A stretch of DNA of 18,198 nt. Origin: JAIXUI01 sp943373175. Its GTDB lineage: Bacteria; Bacteroidota; Bacteroidia; UBA7662; JAIXUI01. Below are positions 1 through 8,292 of the stretch, in pieces. Each line of letters opens with the position of its first letter. The first letter of the stretch is position 1. Both the position numbers and the translations under genes were made by a program. Under the pieces are notes generated by a model. That model had not been told where the DNA came from. It worked only from the letters and a program-made list of their open reading frames with translations, and did not search any database. The stretch lies in NCBI GenBank assembly GCA_943373175.1, contig CALSBM010000067.1, positions 1 through 18,198 on the forward strand, written 5' to 3'.

Positions 1-1
1 A

Positions 2-1228
2 TTTATTCTGTTTGCTCTTTCAGCAGCATCTGCAGGTGCTGAAGTCGCTTTTTTTTCCCTTTCTGCCAATCAAATGGAAGAGCTTGAGGAAGAAGAAAAT
101 AGCAACTCCGCAAGAGTGATTCAGTTGGTCAGGCATCCTAAGCAACTTCTTGCTACTCTGCTGATTTTCAACAACTTCGTGAACATTAGCATCGTCATGG
201 TTTCGTATCTGATAACTTTCAGACAACTAAACCTTACGGTTGAGCCTTGGCTAGCGTTTGTTATCCAGACTGTGTTGGTGACTGGCCTTTTAGTGTTATT
301 CGGAGAAGTTTTGCCTAAAGTATTTGCTGCAAATCAACCGGTCAAGGTTGCCCGAACCATGGCTGTGCCGGTAGCATTGCTAAGCAAGCTGCTTTATCCC
401 ATAGCCTCGGTTATGACTCATTCTACCAGCTTCTTCGATAAGCGCTTTCAGCCTCGCCAGCAGCAAGTCTCTATCGATGAGCTTAACGATGCTATCGACA
501 TTACTTACGACCGGATAGACACTGAGGAAGAAAGGGACTTGTTGAAAGGGATTGTTAATTTCGGAAATATCTCTATCAAGCAAATCATGCAGCCAAGAAC
601 AGCCATGGTTGCTATTGATGAAGAATCTACTCCCGAGGAAATCATGAGTCTTATTAAAGAATCCGGTTTTTCAAGAATACCTGTGTACAAAGAAAATGCT
701 GATAACATTTCCGGGATTCTTCATGTTAAAGACTTAATTCTGGCAGAAGACATGCAGAACTGGCAAAAACATATTCGCAAAGCGTTTTTTGTCCCGGAGA
801 AAAAGAAAATTGATGAGCTTTTTAAAGATTTCAAAACCAAGCGGCTACACATGGCAATTGCCGTGGATGAATACGGCGGTTGCGCCGGCTTAGTTACTCT
901 TGAAGATATTCTGGAAGAGGTAGTGGGAGAGCTGATGGATGAGTTTGATGAGCACGTCAACGACGTTGTGCAAGTTGGAGAAAATATTTGGGAGATGGAA
1001 GGCCAAGTGATGCTCACAGATTTAGCGAAAGCACTTTCTTTGGAACAAGATACTTTTGATGATTATCGGGGGGATGCTGATTCCGTAGCGGGTCTTATGA
1101 TAGAACTTCATGGTGAAATTCCTCCTGCTTCTACCCGAATTGAAAAAGAGAATCTGATTTTTATTGTGCTGAATGCTAATAACAGAAGGATAGAACGGGT
1201 TAGGGTAGAATTGAATCAAATTGTATGA
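2..1228 (+). CDS. gldE: GldE, gliding-motility CNNM/CBS-domain membrane protein (5' partial)
   Basis: The reading frame is open from the first bases, before the first in-frame ATG at 74, and the upstream codons encode FALSAASAGAEVAFFSLS. That is the usual start of a CNNM (DUF21) membrane domain, so the true start lies outside the window. About 408 residues are visible. In order: hydrophobic segments of the CNNM domain (for example around LLIFNNFVNISIVMVSYL and VLVTGLLVLFGEVLP), a CBS pair (IMQPRTAM...FSRIPVY, then HMAIAVDEYGGCAGLVTLEDILEE), and a C-terminal CorC/HlyC-type domain. The family includes HlyC/CorC proteins. Assignment to GldE rather than a generic CorC protein rests on gldD directly downstream, overlapping by 4 bases (ATGA). 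This gene pair is known from Flavobacterium gliding loci, where GldE is linked functionally to GldD. Inner-membrane location is expected. Confidence 0.88.
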   Translation, partial: FILFALSAASAGAEVAFFSLSANQMEELEEEENSNSARVIQLVRHPKQLLATLLIFNNFVNISIVMVSYLITFRQLNLTVEPWLAFVIQTVLVTGLLVLFGEVLPKVFAANQPVKVARTMAVPVALLSKLLYPIASVMTHSTSFFDKRFQPRQQQVSIDELNDAIDITYDRIDTEEERDLLKGIVNFGNISIKQIMQPRTAMVAIDEESTPEEIMSLIKESGFSRIPVYKENADNISGILHVKDLILAEDMQNWQKHIRKAFFVPEKKKIDELFKDFKTKRLHMAIAVDEYGGCAGLVTLEDILEEVVGELMDEFDEHVNDVVQVGENIWEMEGQVMLTDLAKALSLEQDTFDDYRGDADSVAGLMIELHGEIPPASTRIEKENLIFIVLNANNRRIERVRVELNQIV

Positions 1229-1824
1229 AGATAAAAAGTAGATGGTTGTTAGCCATAGCAGGGTTGTGTGCTTCTCTTCTTACGTCGTGCGACGATGAGG
1301 AAGCGTTAAGTTTTTCTGCCAAACCAAGAGGCTATTTCCGAATTACCTTACCGGCACCTGCGTATCAAAAGTTTAATTCAGAGTGCCCATTCGAATTCAA
1401 GTATTCTCAGTTAGCACAAATGATTAAAGCAGATGGGCCTAGAGCTCAGAATTGCTGGTATAATATTGTGTATCCGAACATGAAAGCCACTGTTTACCTC
1501 AGCTATAAATCCATTAAGGCGAAAGATGAACTTGAGCAAGCTCTCGCCGACTCTTATAAAATTACTTTTAAACATACTTTACGTGCTCAAGGAATTCAGG
1601 AGTCCAGAATTACTAAACCAAAAGAGCGTGTTTTTGGACTTTTATACGACGTTACCGGAAATTCTGCTTCCAACTTTCAGTTTGTCTTAACCGACAGTCT
1701 TCAGCATTTTCTTCATGGTTCCTTGTACTTCTATTCTGCTCCTAACGCAGATTCCCTTAAACCGGTTTCGGATTACATCACTCGGGATCTGGGAATTCTT
1801 CTAGACTCTTTTCGCTGGAAATAA
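1225..1824 (+). CDS. gldD: GldD, gliding-motility lipoprotein
   Basis: A 199-residue protein with a lipoprotein signal: a basic start (MKIKSRW), a hydrophobic stretch and the lipobox LLTSC with the modified Cys at residue 22. The mature part begins with the GldD signature PRGYFRITLP, followed by CPFEFKY and WYNIVYP. GldD is required for gliding motility in Flavobacterium johnsoniae, and gliding proteins of this set are tied to the type IX secretion system. Its exact biochemical role is not known. The start codon overlaps the gldE stop (ATGA), which points to translational coupling. recG starts 4 bases after its stop. The length fits the family. No other family I know has this combination of motifs. 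Confidence 0.92.
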   Translation: MKIKSRWLLAIAGLCASLLTSCDDEEALSFSAKPRGYFRITLPAPAYQKFNSECPFEFKYSQLAQMIKADGPRAQNCWYNIVYPNMKATVYLSYKSIKAKDELEQALADSYKITFKHTLRAQGIQESRITKPKERVFGLLYDVTGNSASNFQFVLTDSLQHFLHGSLYFYSAPNADSLKPVSDYITRDLGILLDSFRWK

Positions 1825-1828
1825 TTTC

Positions 1829-3937
1829 ATGGAGGCGCCTGGTGTACTTCAACAAGACATCACTTACCTCAAAGGGGTAGGGCCGCAAAAGGCTCAACTT
1901 CTGACCGAATTACTGGGTATCAGTAAATTCGGAGACTTACTTTTTTACTTTCCTACCAAGTTTTTAGATCGTTCTCGATTTTATACCGTAGCAGAAGTTG
2001 AAGATGGGCTACCCTTTGTACAACTGAAAGGGAAAATACATCAGCCCGAAATTATTGGGGAAGGAAAGAAACGCAGGCTCAGAGCAGCTTTTACTGATGG
2101 AACCGGAACGATAGAGCTGGTTTGGTTTCAATACATCAACAGCATTCTCAAAAATCTGAAGCCCGGAGAGCAATATGTGGTTTTTGGACGACCTGCATTC
2201 TATCGGTTTTCCTTCAGCATGGCTCATCCGGAAATTGAGCTTGTTTCCCAGATAAAGCCTGAACGGATGAATGGATTTATCCAACCTGTTTACCCCGTAC
2301 CTGAAAAACTTAAAGCCCGAGGAATTGACAATCATTTTTTTATAAAAGCTATTGAGCAAGTACTGCCTTTAGCTGCCGGGAACTTGTCGGAGACACTTCC
2401 ACCTTCAATAATTAACGCTTGGCGGTTTCTTTCCCGTTCTGAGGCATTAAGAAACATGCATCGTCCTAATACTTATAAAGAAGCTGAGAATGCAAGGCGA
2501 AGATTCAAGTTTGAAGAGCTTTTCTATTTCCAATACAACTTAGTAAGGCAAAATAAGCTGGCTAAGAAGTTGGAAAATGGAATTGTCTTCGGCAAAATAG
2601 GCGATCATTTCACCCACTTCTACAATAACCAGCTTCCTTTTGAACTCACCAATGCTCAGAAAAAAGTGCTGAAAGAGATACGCCAAGATGTACGGCAAGG
2701 CCGCCAAATGAACCGGCTCGTTCAAGGAGACGTAGGTTCCGGTAAAACGGTTGTTGCTCTATTGACCATGCTCATGGCCATCGACAATGGATACCAGGCT
2801 TGCTTGATGGCGCCTACCGAAATTTTAGCAAGGCAGCATTTTCTAGGAATCTCCGAATTGCTAACCGGAAGTGCAATTAACATAGCCTTCCTGAGTGGTT
2901 CAACCAAGCAGGCAGAAAGAAAAAAGCTTCTTCTCGCACTCGAAACGGGCGAATTGAATATACTTATCGGCACCCATGCATTGATTGAGCCACAGGTAAA
3001 GTTTAAAGCGCTGGGTCTTGCTGTTATCGATGAGCAGCACCGGTTTGGAGTGGAGCAGCGGGCTAAATTGTGGGAGAAAAGCCATCCGGCTCCTCATATT
3101 CTGGTTATGACTGCGACTCCTATTCCCAGAACTTTGGCGCTCACCGTATATGGCAACCTTGATCAAAGCATCATCGACGAACTTCCTCCGGGAAGAAAGC
3201 CTATTAAAACAATGATGCTAAGTCAAGAAGAACAGGCGAAGCTGTTTTACTTTATTCGTCAACAAATAAAGGAAGGTCGCCAAATTTATATGGTGTATCC
3301 GCTGATTGAAGAAAGTGAAAACTCCGATATGAAGAACCTTTATGCCGGATTTGAGGCTGTATCTGCGGCTTTTCCTATCCCGGAATTTCAGGTTTCTATC
3401 GTTCATGGAAAGCTGAAACCGGATGAAAAAGCACAAGAGATGAAACGGTTTGTTGAAGGCAAAACCCAAATAATGGTTTCAACAACGGTGATTGAAGTTG
3501 GGGTTAATGTGCCTAACGCCAGTGTGATGGTGATTGAAAATGCAGAACGGTTCGGATTGTCTCAGTTGCACCAGTTGAGGGGTAGGGTTGGAAGAGGGGC
3601 AGACCAGAGCTATTGCATTTTGGTTCATGGTGAAAAACTCGGCAATGATTCCAGAAAGCGACTTCGAACTATGGTAGAAACCCAGGATGGGTTTAAAATA
3701 GCAGAAGTCGATTTTGAGTTGAGAGGTCCCGGCGATCTCGATGGCACTGCTCAGAGTGGTTTTGCCCAGCTTTCTGTTGCTAACCTATTAACCGACCAAG
3801 ACTTACTCATCAAAGCGCGTAATTTGGTGTTTGAGTGGATGGATAATGAATCCCAGTTTCAGGATGAAATTCAGTTTGTGGACCGAATCCTGAACAAGCA
3901 AAGTTCAGGTAAATACTCATTTCGAAACATATCTTAA
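1829..3937 (+). CDS. recG: RecG, ATP-dependent DNA helicase
   Basis: A 702-residue protein, the usual RecG length. An N-terminal wedge/OB region begins with the helix-hairpin sequence YLKGVGPQKAQLL. The superfamily 2 helicase core follows: Walker A GDVGSGKT at residues 300-307, the DEQH box at 401-404 (VIDEQHRFGVEQR), motif III MTATPIPRTLA, and motif VI QLRGRVGRG near the C terminus. RecG remodels stalled replication forks and branch-migrates Holliday junctions in the cytoplasm. The gene sits 4 bases after gldD in the same direction and is probably co-transcribed with it. The ATG at 1829 is the only start that gives a full wedge domain. No truncation or missing catalytic residue is seen. Confidence 0.97.
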   Translation: MEAPGVLQQDITYLKGVGPQKAQLLTELLGISKFGDLLFYFPTKFLDRSRFYTVAEVEDGLPFVQLKGKIHQPEIIGEGKKRRLRAAFTDGTGTIELVWFQYINSILKNLKPGEQYVVFGRPAFYRFSFSMAHPEIELVSQIKPERMNGFIQPVYPVPEKLKARGIDNHFFIKAIEQVLPLAAGNLSETLPPSIINAWRFLSRSEALRNMHRPNTYKEAENARRRFKFEELFYFQYNLVRQNKLAKKLENGIVFGKIGDHFTHFYNNQLPFELTNAQKKVLKEIRQDVRQGRQMNRLVQGDVGSGKTVVALLTMLMAIDNGYQACLMAPTEILARQHFLGISELLTGSAINIAFLSGSTKQAERKKLLLALETGELNILIGTHALIEPQVKFKALGLAVIDEQHRFGVEQRAKLWEKSHPAPHILVMTATPIPRTLALTVYGNLDQSIIDELPPGRKPIKTMMLSQEEQAKLFYFIRQQIKEGRQIYMVYPLIEESENSDMKNLYAGFEAVSAAFPIPEFQVSIVHGKLKPDEKAQEMKRFVEGKTQIMVSTTVIEVGVNVPNASVMVIENAERFGLSQLHQLRGRVGRGADQSYCILVHGEKLGNDSRKRLRTMVETQDGFKIAEVDFELRGPGDLDGTAQSGFAQLSVANLLTDQDLLIKARNLVFEWMDNESQFQDEIQFVDRILNKQSSGKYSFRNIS

Positions 3938-3974
3938 CCATTAACCCTTTACTTTCAGCAATTCTTCAACCTTG

Positions 3975-4904
3975 ATGCTTCAACTTTTAACCGGAACTGT
4001 ATTCAAATCCACTGGTAGTCATTACAAGGTAGTGGACGAGGAAGGACAGGAGTACGTATGCATTGTAAAAGGAAAAATGCGGATGGAAGGTTGGAAGAGT
4101 ACCAACCCGGTAGCGGTTGGAGATAAGGTTGATTTTAAACTGCAAGCCGATGGACCGGCAGTGATTCACCACATCCACGAAAGAAAAAACGCCATTATTC
4201 GAAAAGCTACTAACCAATCGAAACAGAAACACACCTTAGCAGCTAATCTGAATCAGGCAATTATTATTGCAACACTGGTTGAGCCGAGGGTCTCTGAGGG
4301 ATTTATTGATCGCTTTCTGGTGACTTGTGAAGCGTATGATGTTTCGGCAATCATCGTTTTCAATAAAACCGATTTGTTAGGAGAAGAACTTGGTGAAATC
4401 TTGGAAAGCATTGCCGACATCTACCGGAATTGCGGATACCAGGTTCTTACTACCTCAGTGCTAAAGTCGCTTGGACTTGTTGAATTGAAAGCCTTAATGG
4501 AACAAAAAACCACCATGCTTAGCGGATTCAGTGGAGTGGGGAAGTCTAGTTTAGTTAACACCCTTTTTCCCGAACTCAACCAGAAAACAGCCGCCATATC
4601 CGGCTTTTCAGGGAAAGGAAAACACACCACTACGTTTGCGGAAATGTTTGAACCAGAACCTGGACTTCGTATCATCGACACACCCGGAATCAAGGAACTG
4701 GGACTAATCGACATCTCCGGACCAGAAATCGCGCATTTTATGCCTGACTTAAAGCCGTTTACCAAGCTTTGTCGTTTTCATAATTGCAGCCATACTCATG
4801 AACCGGGTTGCGCACTCAGACAAGCAGCCGAAGAGGGTGAAGTTGCCGACAGCCGTTATGCCAGTTATCTATCCATGTTAGCCAACGAAGATCAATATCG
4901 TTGA
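3975..4904 (+). CDS. rsgA: RsgA, circularly permuted ribosome small-subunit GTPase
   Basis: A 309-residue GTPase that matures the 30S ribosomal subunit. An N-terminal OB-fold (about 1-70) precedes a G domain in the permuted order G4-G1-G3 that defines the YjeQ/RsgA family: NKTDL at 130-134, then the P-loop GFSGVGKSS at 184-192, then DTPG. The C-terminal zinc-binding domain has Cys266, Cys271, His273 and Cys279 in the expected C-x4-C-x-H-x5-C spacing. I chose the ATG at 3975. An in-frame TTG sits directly before it at 3972, but ATG gives the usual family start. It lies 37 bases after recG. A weak -7-like TACTTTCA occurs in that gap, so an extra promoter is possible but unproven. Confidence 0.95.
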   Translation: MLQLLTGTVFKSTGSHYKVVDEEGQEYVCIVKGKMRMEGWKSTNPVAVGDKVDFKLQADGPAVIHHIHERKNAIIRKATNQSKQKHTLAANLNQAIIIATLVEPRVSEGFIDRFLVTCEAYDVSAIIVFNKTDLLGEELGEILESIADIYRNCGYQVLTTSVLKSLGLVELKALMEQKTTMLSGFSGVGKSSLVNTLFPELNQKTAAISGFSGKGKHTTTFAEMFEPEPGLRIIDTPGIKELGLIDISGPEIAHFMPDLKPFTKLCRFHNCSHTHEPGCALRQAAEEGEVADSRYASYLSMLANEDQYR

Positions 4905-4966
4905 GATTGTAACATATTTCCGCTGCCGGCTGTTTATTCTAGGCAGAACGCAACTTGCTGGCTGCT

Positions 4967-4974
4967 TACCTTTG
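4967..4974 (+). promoter_or_regulatory. Candidate Bacteroidota -7 box of the shikimate operon
   Basis: TACCTTTG matches the Bacteroidota housekeeping sigma -7 consensus TAnnTTTG exactly. It lies 7 bases before the ATG at 4982, in the 77-base gap after rsgA. I see no TTG at the expected -33 distance, so only half of the promoter is supported. Transcription would start close to 4981, giving an almost leaderless mRNA for the 4982 start or a ~30-base leader for an in-frame ATG at 5012. Confidence 0.5.
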
Positions 4975-4981
4975 TAATCTT

Positions 4982-6085
4982 ATGGCTTTAATGCTACAGA
5001 CTATACCCGGAATGGCGGAATCTACTCCATTTCCGTTTGTTATTGCCGGGCCATGTGCAGCGGAATCTCGCGAACAAGTGTTGCAAATTGCTCGCGCCTT
5101 AGCAGCAGCCGGGGGTGTGCATGCTTTGCGTGCCGGAATCTGGAAACCCCGTACCCGACCGGGTAGTTTTGAAGGCCTGGGTGAAGCCGCATTGCCTTGG
5201 TTGAAGGAAGCCTCTCAAATCACTGGCTTGCCGGTTTGGGTCGAAGTAGCTCATCCTGTTCATATTGGATTAGTGTTAGAACATGGTATTCAAGGTGTTT
5301 GGATAGGCGCGAGAACTACCGTGAATCCATTTATGGTAGATGAACTTGCCAATGCTTTGGCAGACACCAACCTTCCTGTTCTGGTAAAAAATCCCGTAAA
5401 TCCAGATCTTGAACTTTGGACTGGAGCACTTGAACGGCTTAATAGAAAAGGAATCAATAGGATTGCCGCCGTACATCGTGGGTTTTCCGGATTCGAGAAA
5501 ACCGTTTACCGCAACAGCCCAAATTGGCAAATTCCTATCGAACTCAAACGGCGCTTCCCGGATTTACCCATTCTTTGCGATCCCAGCCACATTTGTGGGC
5601 ATACAGAACTAATTCCCGAAGTAGCTCAAACTGCACTTGACCTTGGTTTCGACGGGCTTATGATAGAATCTCATCCGGATCCTATTAACGCTTTCAGCGA
5701 TGCCCTTCAACAACTAAAGCCGGAACAGCTTGCGGCTATGTTGCAACAATTAGTGGTTAGAATTTTTAAAGTTCCCCAAGGATTGGCATCGGTAAAGCTG
5801 GAAAGCCTTCGATCTGAAGTTGACCGTCTCGATACTACGCTGATTCAGGTACTCGCTCAACGCCTTAAAACCATCGAGGCGATTGGTAAACACAAACTCG
5901 AACATGAACTTCCCATCTTCCAACCTGAGCGCTGGAATCAGGTTTTGCTTCATGTGCGTTCTATTGCCTCAGAACTTGGCGTAGAGCCAGCCTTTGTAGA
6001 AAGGATTTTTCACTCTATTCATCAGGAATCGATAGAAAAGCAAAAAGCGGTATTCAGAGTTTCTGCGGTTAAATCCCATGGCTAA
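4982..6085 (+). CDS. Bifunctional DAHP synthase / chorismate mutase (AroQ type)
   Basis: The N-terminal part (about residues 18-265) is a DAHP synthase of the KDO8P-synthase-like fold. Motifs are FVIAGPCAAES at residue 19, the substrate-binding GIWKPRTRPGSFEG, LVKNPVN and CDPSHICGH. It condenses PEP with erythrose 4-phosphate, step 1 of the shikimate pathway. From about residue 270 an AroQ chorismate mutase helix bundle follows (LESLRSEVDRLDTTLI...KHKLE), which turns chorismate into prephenate. The same domain order is known in Porphyromonas, where prephenate acts on the mutase domain to inhibit the synthase; feedback of that kind is inferred here. In-frame starts are TTG 4955 and ATG 4982, 4991 and 5012. 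I chose 4982 as the first ATG after the -7 box, but 5012 is also plausible. The 3' end overlaps aroB by 8 bases. Confidence 0.92.
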   Translation: MALMLQTIPGMAESTPFPFVIAGPCAAESREQVLQIARALAAAGGVHALRAGIWKPRTRPGSFEGLGEAALPWLKEASQITGLPVWVEVAHPVHIGLVLEHGIQGVWIGARTTVNPFMVDELANALADTNLPVLVKNPVNPDLELWTGALERLNRKGINRIAAVHRGFSGFEKTVYRNSPNWQIPIELKRRFPDLPILCDPSHICGHTELIPEVAQTALDLGFDGLMIESHPDPINAFSDALQQLKPEQLAAMLQQLVVRIFKVPQGLASVKLESLRSEVDRLDTTLIQVLAQRLKTIEAIGKHKLEHELPIFQPERWNQVLLHVRSIASELGVEPAFVERIFHSIHQESIEKQKAVFRVSAVKSHG

Positions 6086-7049
6086 ATTTCTTCTTACAGA
6101 TCAAAACGTTGCAGCTTCTGTACTTCCTAAGCTGCCAGAGTTACAACAACTTCCTAACTGTATTCTTGAGCCGGGCGAAAGCGTAAAATCGGCTCGTCAG
6201 CTTCTAAAAGTATGGGACTGGTTAGCCGATCAAGGTGCAGGAAAAGCGGATACGCTAATAGCTTTAGGTGGTGGAACTATACTTGATCTTGCAGGTTTTG
6301 CCGCATCGACCTTTAAGCGGGGCATTCAGATAAATTACTTTCCTACAACCTTGTTGGCGATGGTCGATGCCGCTCATGGAGGAAAAACCGGAATTAACCT
6401 AACTGCCGGAAAAAATTTAGCAGGCTTGATTCTACAACCTGTTCCTGAAGTGCATTTTCAGATAGATTGGCTGCAATCGCTACCCGAACGAGAGCTCCGA
6501 TCAGGTTGGGTAGAGCTGTTCAAACATGGAATAGTTCGTGAGTTTGGACTTGCACTTTGGATGGAGACGTGTAGTTTTAAACAGTTACCGCCCCTTGATA
6601 TCTTGGAAAGAGGCATTGCAATCAAAAATGATGTGGTTAGTCGGGATCCCCACGATCACAACCTCCGGCAAATTCTGAATTTTGGGCATAGCATCGGCCA
6701 TGCAGTAGAAGCGGCCTCACATCTAACCGATAAGCCGTTGTTACACGGTGAAGCGATTGCACTGGGCATGATTGCAGAAGCGTATATCAGCCATCATGGT
6801 CACCGCTTGAGAGAACCTTCCATGTCGTTTGTAGTTCGCAAGTTGTTGATGGAATTCCCAGATCTAAGACCTCGTATTTCCTTCGAGGAACTTAAACCAT
6901 TTCTTTTTCAGGATAAGAAAAACCAAGCTGAATCATTGCGAATGAGCCTGATGCGTTCGCTGGGTGAAGCAGATTGGGCTGTTGAGGTGTCGTTAACCCT
7001 CGCGAGAAAATCCTGGGATTTCGTTCGCAGTCTTTGGCCCAATGCGTAG
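6078..7049 (+). CDS. aroB: AroB, 3-dehydroquinate synthase (compact form)
   Basis: A 323-residue cytoplasmic enzyme for step 2 of the shikimate pathway, converting DAHP to 3-dehydroquinate with NAD and a metal. Visible motifs: LIALGGGTILDLAGFAAS, the NAD-site GGKTGIN, WVELFKHG with the metal-ligand Glu146, NFGHSIGHAVE with His204 and His208, and LLHGEAIALGM with His223. It is about 30 residues shorter than many AroB proteins, mostly at the N terminus, where the first strands before LLTDQNV are missing. All catalytic motifs remain. The segment before GGKTG reads VDAAH rather than the commoner VDSSI/V. It overlaps the previous gene by 8 bases and aroA by 8 bases, so translation is probably coupled. 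Confidence 0.94.
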   Translation: MAKFLLTDQNVAASVLPKLPELQQLPNCILEPGESVKSARQLLKVWDWLADQGAGKADTLIALGGGTILDLAGFAASTFKRGIQINYFPTTLLAMVDAAHGGKTGINLTAGKNLAGLILQPVPEVHFQIDWLQSLPERELRSGWVELFKHGIVREFGLALWMETCSFKQLPPLDILERGIAIKNDVVSRDPHDHNLRQILNFGHSIGHAVEAASHLTDKPLLHGEAIALGMIAEAYISHHGHRLREPSMSFVVRKLLMEFPDLRPRISFEELKPFLFQDKKNQAESLRMSLMRSLGEADWAVEVSLTLARKSWDFVRSLWPNA

Positions 7050-8292
7050 TTGCATTGAAATTCAACTTCCACCTTCCAAAAGCCTGGCTATTCGTGCGTT
7101 GGCCTTAGAATATATTAAAGCTGTTGAAATCGGAGCTCAAGAATTGTCAACTTCCTTCAATTCTAACTGGCCCGACGATGTTCAAGTAATGCATCGAGGA
7201 GCGGAAGGCTTGCTTCAACAATCCGACGAAATCTTCCTTCAAGAAGCTGGAACACCGGCTCGAGTACTCTTGGCTTTGGCGGCTGCTACAACTCGCAAAC
7301 GTGTTCTTTTTCATGCATTGAATAGTCTTCAAAAGAGGCCATTTGATGAATTGTTTGAAGCATTGGAGGCATTTGGAGCTAATATTACTCTTTCAAATAC
7401 TTCTTACGGCTGGCCGGTTTCAATTGAACCATCATCCCTTCAATTACGGCCTGTTTCCCTGGCTATGGACAGAAGCTCGCAGTTTGCTTCCGCTCTTTGT
7501 CTGCTTTCTTATGCACTCCGGCAACCGCTTGAACTTCGTTTTACAACACCGGCAGTTTCGACTACCTATTTGAGGATGACACTCGACATGCTGAAAGAAG
7601 TTGGGGTTGAAGTTCATTGGAACGATAGTGGACTTCGTCTTCAGCATCAGAAGGAAATTGTTCGAGAAAAAGTGAAGGACTGGCCAGCAGACTGGTCTTC
7701 CGCAGTGTTTTTTTGTGCTGCTCGTATATTCTTACCAACGCATCAAGATTTGATGATTCAAGGGCTTGAAGAGCCTGAATCACAACCCGATGGTGCAATT
7801 CTTTCTTTACTCAAGCCGTTGGGTCTTGTTGCCTCCGTTAGCAGTTTTGGAATTTTGCTGCAACTGGATGAAGTGAATGTTCAGGGAAAGGAATTTAACT
7901 TCAATCTCACAGATTGCCCCGATTTGGTTCCAGCATTAGTGATGGCTTATGCGCTAAAAGGAGCCCATTTAACCCTTTCCGGAGTAAGTCATCTGGTGCA
8001 TAAAGAGTCGAATAGGTTGCAATTGCTACAGGCGAACCTTAAAGCGTTAGGTGGCAATCTACTAGTTGAGCATGAGAAGGTTATGGTTAAACCTTGTTCG
8101 AATCCGCTTCCGGCTTCAGTCAGTTTCGTTACGGGAGGCGATCATCGCATCTTAATGGCCATGGCATTGGTGAGTTTGTTGAATGTTCAGGTTAATGCCA
8201 ACGAACCGCATTGCGTGACGAAAAGCTTTCCCTATTTCCATCGTGAATGGGCTAAATTGTGTCCACTATGGCTGGAAACACTTTCGGAGTAA
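7042..8292 (+). CDS. aroA: AroA, 3-phosphoshikimate 1-carboxyvinyltransferase (EPSP synthase), divergent
   Basis: A 416-residue enzyme for step 6 of the pathway, joining PEP to shikimate 3-phosphate. Motifs in order: LPPSKSLAIRAL with Lys13 and Arg18, EAGTPARV at 68-75 (the PEP-site loop, usually NAGTAMRP), LQKRPFDEL, SSQF at 145-148, TDCPDL with Asp291, HKESNR at 320-325, GGDHR at 365-369, and CVTKSFP with Lys394. Key catalytic positions are kept, but the surrounding sequence is strongly divergent from the enterobacterial type. It overlaps aroB by 8 bases and its 3' end overlaps aroC by 25 bases. Its place between aroB and aroC makes the identity secure despite the divergence. Confidence 0.93.
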   Translation: MRSCIEIQLPPSKSLAIRALALEYIKAVEIGAQELSTSFNSNWPDDVQVMHRGAEGLLQQSDEIFLQEAGTPARVLLALAAATTRKRVLFHALNSLQKRPFDELFEALEAFGANITLSNTSYGWPVSIEPSSLQLRPVSLAMDRSSQFASALCLLSYALRQPLELRFTTPAVSTTYLRMTLDMLKEVGVEVHWNDSGLRLQHQKEIVREKVKDWPADWSSAVFFCAARIFLPTHQDLMIQGLEEPESQPDGAILSLLKPLGLVASVSSFGILLQLDEVNVQGKEFNFNLTDCPDLVPALVMAYALKGAHLTLSGVSHLVHKESNRLQLLQANLKALGGNLLVEHEKVMVKPCSNPLPASVSFVTGGDHRILMAMALVSLLNVQVNANEPHCVTKSFPYFHREWAKLCPLWLETLSE

